Notes: a model not told the origin generated them from the letters alone. A stretch of 64,000 nucleotides of DNA from Neotabrizicola shimadae (GCF_019623905.1 NZ_CP069370.1:1612001-1676000); one strand, 5' to 3'; positions 11,250 through 21,942 are shown, counted from the first letter of the stretch. Translations and numbers: made by a program.

Positions 11250-12399
11250 CCGCACGGCGCCGCGCCTGCACCGCGTGGATGGCGATGCCAAGGGCGGAAA
11301 AGCCGAGGATGAAAAGGCCAAGGCCGGTCAAACCCGCCTTGACGAGCAGGAATGCCAGAAGCGGCGTGCCGGTGGTGGTGCCAAGGTTGCCAAGCTGGGC
11401 AATTGCCCCCGACGCCCCTGCCCGGTCGGCGTCAGAGGTGTTCAGTTGCGCAATCGCGGCGAAACTTGCCCCCTGAACCAGACCAAGCGCCCCAGCCAGC
11501 ATCAATGCCCCCGTAAGTTCCGCCCAACCCACGCCCCAGCCCAGAACCAGGGCCAAACCGCCGACCAGAGCCGCTGCAAATCCCGTCTGCACCACGCGGA
11601 CGGCCGACATGCGGCCCAACAGCCAGACACCCAGGCTGAGCGAAACGGCAATCGAGACCAGCGGCATCGCAACGCCGACGGCCTGGCCCCAGCCTTCGCT
11701 GACAGCGCCAGGCAACAGCGTCAGCAGCGCGACATAGGTGACCGTATAGCAGACAAAGCCTGTCGCCGGCGCCGCGATACGGGGCGAGGCGTAGATTTCC
11801 ATGTGCCGGCGCAGCCAGCCACCAGGCACAGGCGGAGCCTTCGCCGGATCGCGCGGCATCAGCACCGCCAGGATGACAGCCATCGCCAGCATCCAGCCCG
11901 CATGGGCCAGGAACAGCGCCGAAGGCCCCGCAGCCCCAACCAGCGGCGGGGCAACCGCGAAGAGTACGGCGTAGGTCAGCCCAAAGAAGGTGGACCACAG
12001 CGACAACGCCAGCCCCTGCCGCGCCGGAGGCGCAACAGCGGCAATCGCCGTGGGGCCTACCACTACGATGGCCAGATGCGAAACACCCTCAAGCACGCGG
12101 CTTGCCATCATCACGCCAAAGGGCGGAAACCACGACTGAACCACGCTGACCGCCGCGCCGAGCACCAAAGCCGCAAGCATGGCCCGGCGCGGCCCGATGC
12201 GGGTCACCAGGATGCCGGCGGTGGTGCCGAAGACCAGCCCCACCATGCCCACGACGGAGACCATAAGCGCAATACCCACCCCGGCTTGGTCGGGATAGGC
12301 AGCCCCAAGCACATCATACAGAACGGAAATCTTGCCGAACTGCGCCGCCGCACCCAGACCGGCAGCCCAGATCGCCATAACGGTCAAGGCCGCGCGCAT
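11239..12399 (-). CDS. MFS transporter
   Basis: About 386 residues and twelve predicted membrane helices, typical of the major facilitator superfamily. The segment GTTAGILVTRIGPRRAMLAAL between helices 2 and 3 corresponds to the MFS motif A region. I start at MRAALTVMAIWAAGLGAAAQF (12399), which has AGAGG upstream; an ATG 12 codons earlier would add a polar leader. The substrate is unknown. It is convergent with the rhodanese gene, overlapping by 11 bases, and is separated from lpdA upstream by about 95 bases. Confidence 0.83.
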   Translation of the reverse strand: MRAALTVMAIWAAGLGAAAQFGKISVLYDVLGAAYPDQAGVGIALMVSVVGMVGLVFGTTAGILVTRIGPRRAMLAALVLGAAVSVVQSWFPPFGVMMASRVLEGVSHLAIVVVGPTAIAAVAPPARQGLALSLWSTFFGLTYAVLFAVAPPLVGAAGPSALFLAHAGWMLAMAVILAVLMPRDPAKAPPVPGGWLRRHMEIYASPRIAAPATGFVCYTVTYVALLTLLPGAVSEGWGQAVGVAMPLVSIAVSLSLGVWLLGRMSAVRVVQTGFAAALVGGLALVLGWGVGWAELTGALMLAGALGLVQGASFAAIAQLNTSDADRAGASGAIAQLGNLGTTTGTPLLAFLLVKAGLTGLGLFILGFSALGIAIHAVQARRRAVSG

Positions 12400-12494
12400 G
12401 AAAGCCTCTTCACCTTCGTCTAGGTACGCCAGCACACCGTCGCACGAGCACCGTGCAACACCCCTGCCCAGGCTTTCTGTCGGATGCCGGCGCG

Positions 12495-13892
12495 TCAGAT
12501 ATGCAATGCCCGGCCGTAAGCGTCCAGTACGGCTTCGTGCATCATCTCGGACATCGTGGGATGCGGGAAGACCGTTTCCATCAGTTCAGCCTCGGTCGTT
12601 TCCAGCGTGCGGCCGATGACGTAGCCTTGGATCATTTCGGTCACTTCCGCGCCGATCATGTGTGCGCCCAGAAGCTCGCCGGTCTTGGCATCGAAAACGG
12701 TCTTCACAAGGCCCTCGGCCTCGCCCATGGCAATCGCCTTGCCGTTGCCGATGAAGGGGAAGCGCCCGACCTTCACGGTATAGCCGGCTTCCTTGGCCTT
12801 GGCCTCAGTCAGGCCGACACTCGCCACCTGCGGATGGCAATAGGTGCAGCCCGCGATGGAGTTGGGCTTGATCGGGTGCGGATGCCGGCCCGCGATGAGC
12901 TCGGCCACCATCACACCTTCATGGCTGGCCTTGTGGGCAAGCCAGGGCGCCCCGGCAATGTCGCCGATGGCGTAAAGCCCCTCAACGCCGGTCCGGCAGT
13001 ATTCGTCGGTCACCACATGGGTCCGGTCGATCTTCACGCCAAGCGTTTCCAGACCCAGGTTCTCGACATTGCCGACGATCCCCACGGCCGAGATGACCGT
13101 GTCGAACTCCATCGTCTCGACCTTGCCGTTCGATTCGATATGGGCCGTCACCCCTACGCCCGGCTTGCGGTCCAGCTTCTTGACCGCCGCCTTCTCCAGG
13201 ATTTTCATACCCTGCTTGGCGAAGCTCTTCTTTGCGAAGGCCGAGATCTCGGCATCTTCCACCGGCAGGATGCGATCCATCACCTCGACAACCGTGACAT
13301 CCGCACCGAGCGTATTGAAGAAGCTGGCGAATTCGATGCCGATTGCGCCTGACCCGATGACCAGAAGCTTCTTCGGCATCCGTTTGGCCACCAGCGCGTG
13401 CTTGTAGGACCAGACCAGATCGCCGTCCGCCTCCAGCCCCGGCAGTTCGCGCGCCCGCGCGCCTGTCGCCAGGATGATCCCCGGGGCGGTCAACTCCTCG
13501 GTGCCCTTGTCGGTCTTGACGCTGACGCGGCCCTTCGCGGGCAGCGTGGCCTCGCCCATCACCACGGTGACCTTGTTCTTCTTCATCAGGTGGCCGATGC
13601 CGGAAGACAGCTGCTTGGCCACTGTCCGCGACCGGGCGACGACCGCGGGAAGGTCATAGCCGATGCCGTCAGCCTTCAGACCGAATTCCTTGGCGCGGTG
13701 CATCAGGTGAAAGACTTCGGCACTGCGCAACAGTGCCTTGGTCGGGATGCAGCCCCAGTTCAGGCAGATGCCGCCCAGATGCTCGCGCTCGACGATGGCG
13801 ACGTTCTTGCCCAGTTGCGCGGCCCGGATTGCGGCAACATAGCCGCCCGGCCCCGCTCCGATCACCACGACGTCGAATTCCCTGGCAGCCAT
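12495..13892 (-). CDS. lpdA: Dihydrolipoyl dehydrogenase (E3)
   Basis: A 465-residue flavoprotein disulfide reductase that reoxidises dihydrolipoamide in 2-oxoacid dehydrogenase complexes or the glycine cleavage system. It has the FAD dinucleotide fold VVIGAGPGGYVAA, the redox pair Cys43/Cys48 in GGICLNWGCIPTKAL, an NAD fold VIGSGAIGIEFASFF, and the C-terminal catalytic His in FPHPTMSEM. The length is standard. The E1 and E2 genes are not in the window, so which complex it serves is open. An ATG with GGGAGGGAAG just upstream supports the start. Confidence 0.95.
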   Translation of the reverse strand: MAAREFDVVVIGAGPGGYVAAIRAAQLGKNVAIVEREHLGGICLNWGCIPTKALLRSAEVFHLMHRAKEFGLKADGIGYDLPAVVARSRTVAKQLSSGIGHLMKKNKVTVVMGEATLPAKGRVSVKTDKGTEELTAPGIILATGARARELPGLEADGDLVWSYKHALVAKRMPKKLLVIGSGAIGIEFASFFNTLGADVTVVEVMDRILPVEDAEISAFAKKSFAKQGMKILEKAAVKKLDRKPGVGVTAHIESNGKVETMEFDTVISAVGIVGNVENLGLETLGVKIDRTHVVTDEYCRTGVEGLYAIGDIAGAPWLAHKASHEGVMVAELIAGRHPHPIKPNSIAGCTYCHPQVASVGLTEAKAKEAGYTVKVGRFPFIGNGKAIAMGEAEGLVKTVFDAKTGELLGAHMIGAEVTEMIQGYVIGRTLETTEAELMETVFPHPTMSEMMHEAVLDAYGRALHI

Positions 13893-13988
13893 GCTTCCCT
13901 CCCTCGGCGAAACTGGTTTACCCTTAAACTATCCCAAAAGCCCAAGCAACGCACGCTGCGCCGCAGCGCCTTGCACCGGGCGCATGGC

Positions 13989-14558
13989 TCATGATGTTAG
14001 CGCTCGCACAACCGCCATGTAACCCCCTTCCGCCATGAAGGCCTCTTCCGCGGGGCTGCTTTCGCGGCCAAGGGCCGCGTTGCGAAAAGGGAACCGGCCA
14101 AAGCGAGCGATGATCTCGCGGTGCGCACGGGCGTGCAGCAGGTTGTCGGGCTCTGATGGAAGCCGCTCCTCCATGAGAGCGACGCAAATGCCCTGGTCGG
14201 CCAGCGCCTCGGAATGCTCGAACGGAAGGTAGAAGAACTGCCGCTCCGGTTCGGGCACCAGCAGGTCCCAGCCCTCCTCAACCGCCCGCCGGGCCGCCGT
14301 GCGGGCCCGCGCATCGGTGGCGAAGGCAAGGGCCGAACCACGATGTATGTTGCGCGGAAACTGATCGGTCACGACAAGATAGGCCAATGTGCCTGCCGGG
14401 CCATCGACCCAGTGGTCCAGGTGCCCCTCATGCGCCGCCTGCCAGACCTCCTGGAAGCGGTCGCGGCACTGCCCGTCGATCTCCTCTCCGCCGGCGTACC
14501 ATCCCTTCGGGCCAATCTCGCCCAGCCAGAAGTCCAACACTTCGATCGGTCCAGACAT
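13989..14558 (-). CDS. DUF924 family protein
   Basis: About 189 residues. The start MSGPIEVLDFWLGEIGPKGWY is preferred because it has a GGAG site seven bases upstream and begins with the family's typical VLDFWFG-like motif. Other DUF924 hallmarks are LVVTDQFPRNIHRG, FFYLPFEHSE and FGRFPFRNAALGRESSPAE. The fold is helical and TPR-like; no biochemical function is established. It follows the MFS gene at 14616 by 57 bases on the same strand and may be cotranscribed with it. Confidence 0.87.
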   Translation of the reverse strand: MSGPIEVLDFWLGEIGPKGWYAGGEEIDGQCRDRFQEVWQAAHEGHLDHWVDGPAGTLAYLVVTDQFPRNIHRGSALAFATDARARTAARRAVEEGWDLLVPEPERQFFYLPFEHSEALADQGICVALMEERLPSEPDNLLHARAHREIIARFGRFPFRNAALGRESSPAEEAFMAEGGYMAVVRALTS

Positions 14559-14615
14559 GCCGTACTCCTGCAATCGTCCTTTCACCGTGGCAGGGAAAGA
14601 CGCCCGGGGCAACGG

Positions 14616-15866
14616 TCAGGCGGCTTTATCCGACGGCTGCGCGGGACGGGCCTGCTGGTCCAGCACCGCCTCGACAGCCACGCTTTGGGCAAGGGGTGCA
14701 AGCCCGGCGTAGCCGCCGGTCTCGGATGGGCCGACCCGCCGGCGCATCCGCCAGGCGGTGTAGGCGGCAAGGGCCGCGAAGAGAAGACCGATGAAGAGGA
14801 AGTAGCCGGCAGAGCCCACCACATGCATGACCCAGCCGGCGACCAGCGGGCCGAACACCGCGCCGAAGCCGTTGAGGAACAGCATCCCCGAAGAGGCGGC
14901 TGCCATTTCCTCGCGGCCGAGGAAATCGTTGGTGTGTGCGATGAGCAGGGAATAGAGCGGGTTGATCATGCCGCCCAGGATCGCGGCCACGACCAGGAGC
15001 GCGGGATAGGGCAGCTTGACCGCGAAGGCGGCCAGCATGGTCAGCGCGCCGAGAGTCGAGAGGGCCAGAACCAGCTGGCGGCGGTCGATGCGGTCGGAGA
15101 GCCAGCCCACGGGATACTGGAACAGGAGCCCGCCCACGTAGAGCGCCCCCACATAGCCCGCGATCTGGCCCACGGTCAGTGCCCGCATCGCGCCCCAGAC
15201 CGAGGCCATGCCGAACATGGCCGAGAAGATGCCGCCGGTCAGCAGCATCCCGGCGCAGCCGAGGGGGGAGATGCGGAAGAGGCGGCGGAAGGGCATGGGG
15301 CGGGTGTCCTCGAACTCGGGCGCCGGAAGGTCGGCGAGGAGGAGCGGCATGAAGGCGAGCGAGACGAGGACGGAGGGGATGATGAACAGGGCGAAGCCCT
15401 CGGGGTCGCCGAAGCCGAAGAGGACCTGGCTCGCGATGATGCCCAGCATCTGGACGATCATGTAGGCCGACAGGGCCTGGCCGCGGGTCTCGTTGGTGGC
15501 CATGGCATTGAGCCAGCTTTCGGTGGTCACGTAGATGCCCGCGAAACAGAAGCCGATGACGACCCGGAGGGCGGACCAGGCGACCCAGTCCAGCGCCAGG
15601 GGATAGAGGACGAGGATGGCCGAGATCATGGAACCGAGGGCCGCGAAGACACGGACGTGGCCGACGCGGCGGATCAGGCGGGGGGCGAGGCGGGAGCCGC
15701 CGAGGAAGCCGGCGAAGTAGGCCGACATGACCACGGAGAGGTGGAAGGTCGAGAAACCCTCCAGCGCGCCCCGGATGCCGAGGAGGGAGCCCTGGACGCC
15801 GTTGCCCACCATGAGGAGCATGAGACCGAGGAGGAGGGGCCAGGTGGCGGCGAGGGTGCGAAGCAT
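14616..15866 (-). CDS. MFS transporter (YcaD-like)
   Basis: A 416-residue protein with about twelve membrane helices. The segments FLGGSRLAPRLIRRVGHVRVFA (MFS motif A position) and TESWLNAMATNETRGQALSAYMIVQMLG are characteristic of the YcaD/UMF1-like exporters common in Proteobacteria. The ATG at 15866 follows AAGGAGA. The substrate is unknown. Repeat copy 2 lies about 90 bases upstream of the start, between this gene and queA. Confidence 0.83.
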   Translation of the reverse strand: MLRTLAATWPLLLGLMLLMVGNGVQGSLLGIRGALEGFSTFHLSVVMSAYFAGFLGGSRLAPRLIRRVGHVRVFAALGSMISAILVLYPLALDWVAWSALRVVIGFCFAGIYVTTESWLNAMATNETRGQALSAYMIVQMLGIIASQVLFGFGDPEGFALFIIPSVLVSLAFMPLLLADLPAPEFEDTRPMPFRRLFRISPLGCAGMLLTGGIFSAMFGMASVWGAMRALTVGQIAGYVGALYVGGLLFQYPVGWLSDRIDRRQLVLALSTLGALTMLAAFAVKLPYPALLVVAAILGGMINPLYSLLIAHTNDFLGREEMAAASSGMLFLNGFGAVFGPLVAGWVMHVVGSAGYFLFIGLLFAALAAYTAWRMRRRVGPSETGGYAGLAPLAQSVAVEAVLDQQARPAQPSDKAA

Positions 15867-15955
15867 CGGGGGTCTCCTTGGCTGGGGCGATCCTAGCCGG
15901 GGCCGGGGATTCGGACAGCCGGAATCCGACGGGCCATCGCCCGGCCCCGGCAGAG

Positions 15956-16029
15956 GCGTCCGAGCTCGGACGCTTGCCTCATGCCAATGATATCAATATC
16001 TTGCGGAGCCGCGTTAACTTGGACTTAAC
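15956..16029 (+). repeat. 74-nt intergenic repeat, copy 2
   Basis: The palindrome GCGTCCGAGCTCGGACGC occupies 15956-15973, TCAAT is at offset 37, TTGC at offset 45, and TTAACTTGGACTTAAC occupies 16014-16029. It lies between the queA stop (16091) and the MFS start (15866), both genes being on the minus strand. The TTAA box faces queA and the palindrome faces the MFS gene. Confidence 0.85.
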
Positions 16030-16055
16030 ATTTGCCGTGACGTGAGCGGATCGAG

Positions 16056-16075
16056 GCCCCGGCCTGCGCCGGGGC
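16056..16075 (-). terminator. Hairpin after queA
   Basis: A perfect 8-bp stem, GCCCCGGC-CTGC-GCCGGGGC, lies 15 bases beyond the queA stop. The identical 20 bases recur at 49950-49969 between two convergent genes, so it is probably a standard terminator-type hairpin of this genome. Confidence 0.5.
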
Positions 16076-16090
16076 GAGGGAAGCGGCGGA

Positions 16091-17122
16091 TCAGGGCAGG
16101 AGCAGCGAGGCATCGCCGTAGGAGAAGAAGCGATAGCCCGTGTTCACCGCATGGGCATAAATCCGGTCGATGCGGTCCTTGCCCATAAGCGCCGAGACCA
16201 GCATCAGGAGCGTGGATTTCGGCAGGTGGAAGTTCGTCATCAGCCCGTCCGTCGCGTGGAAGCGGAAGCCGGGATAGATGAAGATGTCGGTTTCGCCTGT
16301 CCAGGGCTCGACCCGGCCCGAGCGCGCGGCGCTTTCGATCAGGCGCAGTGCGGTGGTGCCGACCGGGATCACCCGCCCGCCGGCGGCCTTTGTCGCGTTG
16401 ATTTCGGCCGCGGCTTCGGGCGTGACCTCGCCCCATTCGGCGTGCATCCGGTGGGTGGTCACGTCCTGCACCTTGACCGGCAGGAAGGTGCCGGCGCCGA
16501 CGTGCAGGGTGACTTCGGTGAAGTCCACGCCCATGGCACGAAGCGCTTCCAGAAGAGCGGCATCGAAGTGCAGGCTGGCGGTCGGGGCCGCCACGGCGCC
16601 AGAGCGGCGGGCAAAGACGGTCTGGTAATCCTCGTTGTCCTGAGCATCCGGCGCGCGGCGGGTCGCGATGTAGGGCGGCAGCGGCATGGCCCCTGCGGCG
16701 CGCAGCGCGGCGTCGAAATCCTCGCCCGTGCGGTCGAACACCAGCCGCGCATCCTCGGCGCCGCGTTCGGCCACGGTGGCGGACAGGTCATCCGAAAAGC
16801 GCACCACATCGCCGGGATTGAGCTTGCGCAGCGGTTTGGCCATCACGCGCCAGCCTTCTGCGGAGGGCTCCATCAGCGTGATCTCGACCTTGGCGCCTGC
16901 CCCTTCCCGCAGGCGCATGCCGGTCAGGCGGGCCGGAATCACGCGGGTATTGTTCAGGATCAGCCGGTCGCCGGGGCGCAGGATGGAGGGCAGATCGAAC
17001 ACATGCCGGTCCGAAATGGCATCGCCTTCGGCCAGAAGCAGCCGGGCCGAGGTGCGTGGGCGCGCGGGACGGGTGGCGATGAGATGATCCGGCAGGTCGA
17101 AATCGAAATCGTCAAGCTTCAT
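16091..17122 (-). CDS. queA: S-adenosylmethionine:tRNA ribosyltransferase-isomerase
   Basis: The 343-residue enzyme transfers the ribosyl part of SAM to preQ1 at the tRNA wobble base, forming epoxyqueuosine in tRNA(Asp, Asn, His, Tyr). Family blocks are clear: [16 protein letters not shown] at the N terminus, [16 protein letters not shown], and [27 protein letters not shown] near the C terminus, plus [12 protein letters not shown]. The length is normal. Its start overlaps the stop of the large AsmA-like gene upstream (ATGA), so the two are translationally coupled, although they are not related in function. Confidence 0.96.
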   Translation of the reverse strand: MKLDDFDFDLPDHLIATRPARPRTSARLLLAEGDAISDRHVFDLPSILRPGDRLILNNTRVIPARLTGMRLREGAGAKVEITLMEPSAEGWRVMAKPLRKLNPGDVVRFSDDLSATVAERGAEDARLVFDRTGEDFDAALRAAGAMPLPPYIATRRAPDAQDNEDYQTVFARRSGAVAAPTASLHFDAALLEALRAMGVDFTEVTLHVGAGTFLPVKVQDVTTHRMHAEWGEVTPEAAAEINATKAAGGRVIPVGTTALRLIESAARSGRVEPWTGETDIFIYPGFRFHATDGLMTNFHLPKSTLLMLVSALMGKDRIDRIYAHAVNTGYRFFSYGDASLLLP

Positions 17123-20100
17123 TGCGTCTTCTTCTGGGGGCCGGAGGTGATTTGCCGGAACACGTCGCGGAAGCCGCCGGGCGTGAGGATCGAAAGCGGA
17201 TTGACCCCGACCTTGGGCGAGCCGGCCGTGCCGGTGACGGTGTAGTTGAAGCCAAGCACGCCTTCGCCCTTTCGGGTGAAGAACTGGCCGATGCCGTTGA
17301 CCATGTAGATCGGCGAAATCACGCCCTGCATGTCGAGCGCGGAATCCTTCAGGCGGTAGCTGCCCGACAGGGTGACGCCAAGCGAGGCGCCGGTCGCCGC
17401 GCCGTCGATCACCGTGACGGAACTGGGCGTGATGTCCAGCCGGGCCTCGGCGGTGGAAAAGGCGATGCCCCCGCCGCCGAGCTGTTCGATCAGGCCAACC
17501 ACGGAGATCGCGTTCAGAAGCTCGGCCAGGATATTGTCGTTGATGACGCGGAAGTCGTTCAGAGTGGCGGTGCCGTCATACTGGCCGGCCCCGGCGCGCG
17601 GGGTAAGGCGCAGGTCAACCCTGCCGCCGCGCGCGCTGTCGAAGATGCCGGCCGCCTGGAGCATGGCTCCGGCGTTGTCGCTTTGGACCCGCACGGCGGG
17701 GCCATTTTTCGAGGGCACCACCGCCCCGCGCAGCCGCGCCTTGCCGTTCATCAGCCCGGTGAAGTCGCCGTTGAAACCGCCCCGCGTGGAAAAGGTGCCG
17801 CGCAGGTCGGTCACGGCGAGGCCCTTGGAGACCTGAAGCTTGTCGAGGCGCAGGGTTATGGGCACGTTTTCGCCACCCGCACCGCCCCCGGCGCCCAGGC
17901 CCGCCCCCGACATGCGCGAGACGGTCACGGTGCCGCCGTCAATTTCCACCGCTGGCGGGCGGCCCCTGCCCTGCCCGACGAGCGTGACCGGCGCGTCGAT
18001 CCAGCCGTTCAGCGTGGCGCGGGTAAAGGTGGCGCGACCGATGCCGCCATCGGGGTTGGTGGTGACCGTTCCGCCTTCGGCCACAAGCCCGCCGCCCGAC
18101 AGCGAGAGACTGCGCACGAGCGGAGGCTTGCCAAGCTCGATGACCGCATCGAGCCGGCCCGTTTCGGCGGCGGGCTTGCGCCAGCCGATGGCCGGAACGG
18201 CAAGACCCAGGCCCTTGAGATCGGAGCCGATGGTGACGATGGCCGGGGCGTTCAGGGGGAAGTCCACGGTGAGGGCGCCCTGCGCCTCGCCCGAGACGGT
18301 GTTGGCGGGCAGGCCGAGCGAAAACTCGTCCACCGCCGCCTGCGACAGGGTGGCCGTGCCTTCGATATGCGGGCGTTCGGCGACGCCGGGCGGACCGAAG
18401 CCCTGGTTGTAGGTGATGTCGAAGGGCACCTGCCCCAGGCGCCCGGCGCCGGCGATGCGCATGCCGCGCGGATCGGCAAGGATGGTGAGCGCATCGGCGG
18501 TGGCCAGCTTGCCTGGGATGACCTTGGAGGAGCTGACGCCGGTGAGCTGGCCCTGCATGAGGAAGCTGACCTCGTGCGGCTGGAGGCCCTTTTTCAACGG
18601 CATCTCGATCGAGGTGCTGAGCGTGGCGCGGCCTTCGGCCAGATCCACCGGCTTGCCGGCCTTGGTGAGGAAACGGAAGGGCGGTTCGTCCAGCACCGAA
18701 AGCGCCGCGGTGATCGAGCTTTCCGTCTGCATCTGCATCTGCGCGCGGGCCGGGCGTTCGGTGATGTTGCCGATGGTGAAGGTGCCGGATTTCACCGTGA
18801 TCGGCCCGCCCTGCGGCGGGGTGACGGTGCCCTGGTTCACCACCATGGTATAGGTGAAATCCTTGATGCCGGCACGGCCCCAGGCATCGGTGATGGGCGG
18901 CAAGGTCTTGATGAAGCGGACGGCGGTGTCGCGGAATTCATAGTCGAGCGAGACCACCGGCGCGGTTTTCGGTGCGGTGCGGACGGCGGCGCGCAGACCG
19001 AAGAGTTCGCCCACCGCGACATTGTCGGCGAGCCACTGCCGGGTGGGCGGGACCAGATGGACGGGCCAGAGCGCCAGCAGGCGATCCACCCCGATGTGGT
19101 TGATGCCGGCATCGAGCGACACGCGCCAGCCGTCCGGGGCGGCGGTCGCATGGCCGCGGGCGGAGATGGATTCGTCGCCCTCGACCAGGCTGAGCTGGCC
19201 CACATCGAGCCGGAAGGGATCGAGCGAAAGGCGCATGTCCATGGCGCCGGACGAGAAGCTGACGGGGGCTTCGAAAAGGCCGGCGGGATCGACCATCACG
19301 CTGCCCACCACGATCTGCCCCAGGAAGGCCGCCGGCCGGGCGCCTGTGAGGGGGCCGGTCATGCGCCGGCCGCCGGCATCCAGGAGAAAGGCCTGGCCCG
19401 AAGCCTCGGCGCGCAGGGAATCGCTTTCGACCGAAAGGTCGGAGAGGACGATGCGGCCGGTCTCGGCATCGAAGCTGAGGCGCAGGTCGGCCCGGTCGAA
19501 GCGGACCGGGGTGGTGGCATCGGTGGGGCGCAGCGCGCCCTTGCCGATGTCGAGCTGGCCCTCGAAGGCGGTGAGGCCGCGGGCATCGAGCGTGGCAGAG
19601 ACCTGGCCCGAGATGGGCGCATCCAGCGCCGCGGCCCAGGCGAGCGGACTGGTCTGGGCGGCCAGGTCGCGGGCGGCGACATTGTCCACCGTGGCACGGA
19701 TGCGCGCGGTGTCGGCGCCGCGCGACATGCTGGCGGCGAGTGTGGCGCGGGCGGGGGCGGTGCCGGGCTGGACGAGCGAGAAGGACAGTTCGGCGCCCAG
19801 CTCGTCGGGGCGGTTGTCCAGCACGAAGCGGCCGTCGCCGATCTGCCAGCGCCGGCCGGCGCGGCGGTCATCGAGGGTAACGCCCAGGGCCTCGGCCTCG
19901 ACCCGTTCGACGCGCGACAGGGCCGGCAGGGCGAAGGCGCGGTCGACGGCGGCAAAGAGCTGTTCGAGGCTGGAGATCGGCGGGACGGCGGCGCCTGCGC
20001 CAAAGGTGAAGTTGAAGCTGCCATCGGCAAAGCGCGTGACCTCGACCTCGGCGCCGCTGACCGACAGGCGGCGCAGGCGCAGCGCGCCTTCCAGCGCCGC

Positions 20101-20478
20101 CTCCGGGTCGAGCGTAGCCGTGGCCGAGGGCAGGACAAGAAGCGTGCCGCCGCCTGGCGGCATGACGCGCAGGTCAGAGATGTGCAGCGCGGGCACGAAG
20201 CGGCGGTCGATGGCGACGTCGAGGCCATCGAGCGAGATGACGGCGCCGCCGAGCGCGGGGCCAAGCAGGGTGTTCAGGCGGGATTCGACCTCGGCCACGG
20301 CCCAGACCGGAACTGGCAAGGTGCGGCCGGTGAGGGCGAGCGCGGCGTAGCCCAGGCCGATGAGCAGCGCCCAGATGGCAAGGACGACGATGGCGATGCC
20401 GCGCGCCGCGCGCGACCGCCGGGGGCGTGCGTCTGCCGGGGCCGGGGCGGAGAGATGCTCTTCCGTCTTCGCGCTCAC
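17119..20478 (-). CDS. Large AsmA/YhdP-family (DUF3971) envelope protein
   Basis: 1119 residues with one N-terminal membrane helix (about residues 24-50, [24 protein letters not shown]) followed by a long beta-rich periplasmic body. The organisation matches YhdP/AsmA-like proteins, which in E. coli help move phospholipids to the outer membrane. The C-terminal part ([58 protein letters not shown]) is the typical AsmA-like end. The start has only moderate support. queA overlaps its stop. Divergent from the peroxiredoxin gene across about 160 bases, which must hold both promoters. Confidence 0.83.
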   Translation of the reverse strand: MSAKTEEHLSAPAPADARPRRSRAARGIAIVVLAIWALLIGLGYAALALTGRTLPVPVWAVAEVESRLNTLLGPALGGAVISLDGLDVAIDRRFVPALHISDLRVMPPGGGTLLVLPSATATLDPEAALEGALRLRRLSVSGAEVEVTRFADGSFNFTFGAGAAVPPISSLEQLFAAVDRAFALPALSRVERVEAEALGVTLDDRRAGRRWQIGDGRFVLDNRPDELGAELSFSLVQPGTAPARATLAASMSRGADTARIRATVDNVAARDLAAQTSPLAWAAALDAPISGQVSATLDARGLTAFEGQLDIGKGALRPTDATTPVRFDRADLRLSFDAETGRIVLSDLSVESDSLRAEASGQAFLLDAGGRRMTGPLTGARPAAFLGQIVVGSVMVDPAGLFEAPVSFSSGAMDMRLSLDPFRLDVGQLSLVEGDESISARGHATAAPDGWRVSLDAGINHIGVDRLLALWPVHLVPPTRQWLADNVAVGELFGLRAAVRTAPKTAPVVSLDYEFRDTAVRFIKTLPPITDAWGRAGIKDFTYTMVVNQGTVTPPQGGPITVKSGTFTIGNITERPARAQMQMQTESSITAALSVLDEPPFRFLTKAGKPVDLAEGRATLSTSIEMPLKKGLQPHEVSFLMQGQLTGVSSSKVIPGKLATADALTILADPRGMRIAGAGRLGQVPFDITYNQGFGPPGVAERPHIEGTATLSQAAVDEFSLGLPANTVSGEAQGALTVDFPLNAPAIVTIGSDLKGLGLAVPAIGWRKPAAETGRLDAVIELGKPPLVRSLSLSGGGLVAEGGTVTTNPDGGIGRATFTRATLNGWIDAPVTLVGQGRGRPPAVEIDGGTVTVSRMSGAGLGAGGGAGGENVPITLRLDKLQVSKGLAVTDLRGTFSTRGGFNGDFTGLMNGKARLRGAVVPSKNGPAVRVQSDNAGAMLQAAGIFDSARGGRVDLRLTPRAGAGQYDGTATLNDFRVINDNILAELLNAISVVGLIEQLGGGGIAFSTAEARLDITPSSVTVIDGAATGASLGVTLSGSYRLKDSALDMQGVISPIYMVNGIGQFFTRKGEGVLGFNYTVTGTAGSPKVGVNPLSILTPGGFRDVFRQITSGPQKKTQ

Positions 20479-20638
20479 TCTGTCCGTCCTGTGGCGGAGG
20501 ACGCGCCGTCCGCCCGATCTTCTGCCTCGTCCGCCCGTCCCGGCGGCCCACTTCCGGCTGGCGCGGAATTGCCTTTTACTGTGCCCGAATTAAGCCGGGA
20601 CGGGAAGCATCCCCGCAACCGGAGGCAAGGAGCCGCCC

Positions 20639-21115
20639 ATGACAAATCTGGACATCTCGGCGGGCAAGCCCGCGCCCGACTTCACCCTGCCCCGCGATGG
20701 CGGCGGTACGCTGACGCTGTCGTCGCTGCGCCCGGCGCCGGTGGTGCTGTTCGCCTATGGCAAGGACGGCACGCCCACCTGCACGAACGAGGTGATGGAG
20801 TTCCAGGAACTGTATCCGCGCTTCAAGGCGAAGGGGGCCGAGGTGCTGGGTCTGTCGAAGGACAAGGCGGCAGCGCATGACCGGTTCATCGCCAAGATGG
20901 GCATCACCATGCCCCTGCTGTCGGACCATGGCGGGACGATGATGGAAAACTGGGGCCTGTTCGGCGAGAAGCTGTTCTTCGGCAAGATGGTGCAGGGTGT
21001 GCTGCGCCAGACGGTGCTGATCGGCGGCGACGGGGTGATCCGGCAGGTCTGGCAGGTGGACAAGGTCAAGGGCCATGCCGCCGAGGTGCTGGCCGCCGTC
21101 GAGGCCATGGCATGA
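20639..21115 (+). CDS. Peroxiredoxin (AhpC/TSA, BCP/PrxQ-like)
   Basis: A 158-residue thiol peroxidase. The peroxidatic cysteine lies in GKDGTPTCTNEVMEF, which corresponds to the PrxQ motif KDxTPGCTxE, but the glycine before Cys is replaced by threonine and there is no second cysteine five residues later. The protein therefore looks like a 1-Cys or atypical enzyme. It has GGAGGCAAGGAG just upstream of its ATG. The DUF455 gene overlaps its stop by four bases, suggesting a functional pair in peroxide or iron handling. Confidence 0.87.
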   Translation: MTNLDISAGKPAPDFTLPRDGGGTLTLSSLRPAPVVLFAYGKDGTPTCTNEVMEFQELYPRFKAKGAEVLGLSKDKAAAHDRFIAKMGITMPLLSDHGGTMMENWGLFGEKLFFGKMVQGVLRQTVLIGGDGVIRQVWQVDKVKGHAAEVLAAVEAMA

Positions 21116-21942
21116 CCAGCCTCGCAGAAATGGCGGTCGAGGTTCTGAACACCGCCGACGGGCGCGCCAAGACGGCGCTTGGCCGCGCCCATGCGGCCGC
21201 CTGGTTCGCCGCGCGCCAGGCCGGCACGCCGATCCCGGTTGGCCGGGCCGAGCCGCCGCTGCGCCCGGCGCGCCCTGACCGGCCCGAGCTGCTGCCGCCG
21301 CGCGAGGTGCCGAGGCGCAGGCCCGGCTCGCCCCAGGGGCGCATTGCCCTGCTGCACGCGCTGGCCCATATCGAACTGAACGCGGTGGACCTGCACTGGG
21401 ACATCGTTGCGCGCTTCACCGAGGCCGGGATGCCGGCCGGCTTCTTCGACGACTGGGTGAAGGCGGCCGATGAGGAAGCCAAGCACTTCAACCTGATCTG
21501 CGATTGCCTGGAGGCCATGGGCAGCCATTATGGCGCCCTGCCCGCCCATGCCGGCATGTGGCGCGCCGCCGAGGACACGGTGGACGATCTGTCTGGCCGG
21601 CTGGCCGTGGTGCCGATGGTTCTGGAAGCGCGCGGCCTGGATGTGACGCCCGGCATGATCGAAATCTTTCGCAAGGCCGGCGAGACCGAGGCTGTGGCGG
21701 CGCTTGAGGTGATCTATGCGGAAGAAGTGGGCCATGTCGCCTATGGCTCGAAATGGTTCAACTGGCTGTGCGGCCGGTCCGGCACCGACCCGAAGGACGA
21801 GTTTCACCGGCTGGTGCGGACCTATTTCCACGGGGCGCTGAAGCCGCCCTTCAACGAGGAGAAGCGCGCCGAAGCCGGGCTGCCGCCCGACTTCTACTGG
21901 CCCTTGGCCGAAGCGGACGCGCCGCAGGAGGAACAGGCCTGA
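21112..21942 (+). CDS. DUF455 ferritin-like protein
   Basis: A 276-residue protein of the DUF455 family, which has a ferritin-like four-helix fold. The expected metal-binding pattern is visible: E and H in HIELNAVDLHWD, E-E-x-x-H in DEEAKHFNL, and E-E-x-x-H in YAEEVGHVAYGSKWF. This implies a di-iron or similar centre; the reaction is unknown. The start codon overlaps the peroxiredoxin stop (ATGA). The N-terminal 60 residues are Pro/Arg-rich and probably unstructured. Confidence 0.87.
   Translation: MTSLAEMAVEVLNTADGRAKTALGRAHAAAWFAARQAGTPIPVGRAEPPLRPARPDRPELLPPREVPRRRPGSPQGRIALLHALAHIELNAVDLHWDIVARFTEAGMPAGFFDDWVKAADEEAKHFNLICDCLEAMGSHYGALPAHAGMWRAAEDTVDDLSGRLAVVPMVLEARGLDVTPGMIEIFRKAGETEAVAALEVIYAEEVGHVAYGSKWFNWLCGRSGTDPKDEFHRLVRTYFHGALKPPFNEEKRAEAGLPPDFYWPLAEADAPQEEQA

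Noticed and set aside
17122-20880. A 1252-codon open frame on the plus strand opposite the AsmA-like gene
   Set aside because: It is the high-GC antisense shadow of the minus-strand gene: very rich in Gly/Arg/Asp with no domains, while the minus frame has a clear membrane anchor and family end.
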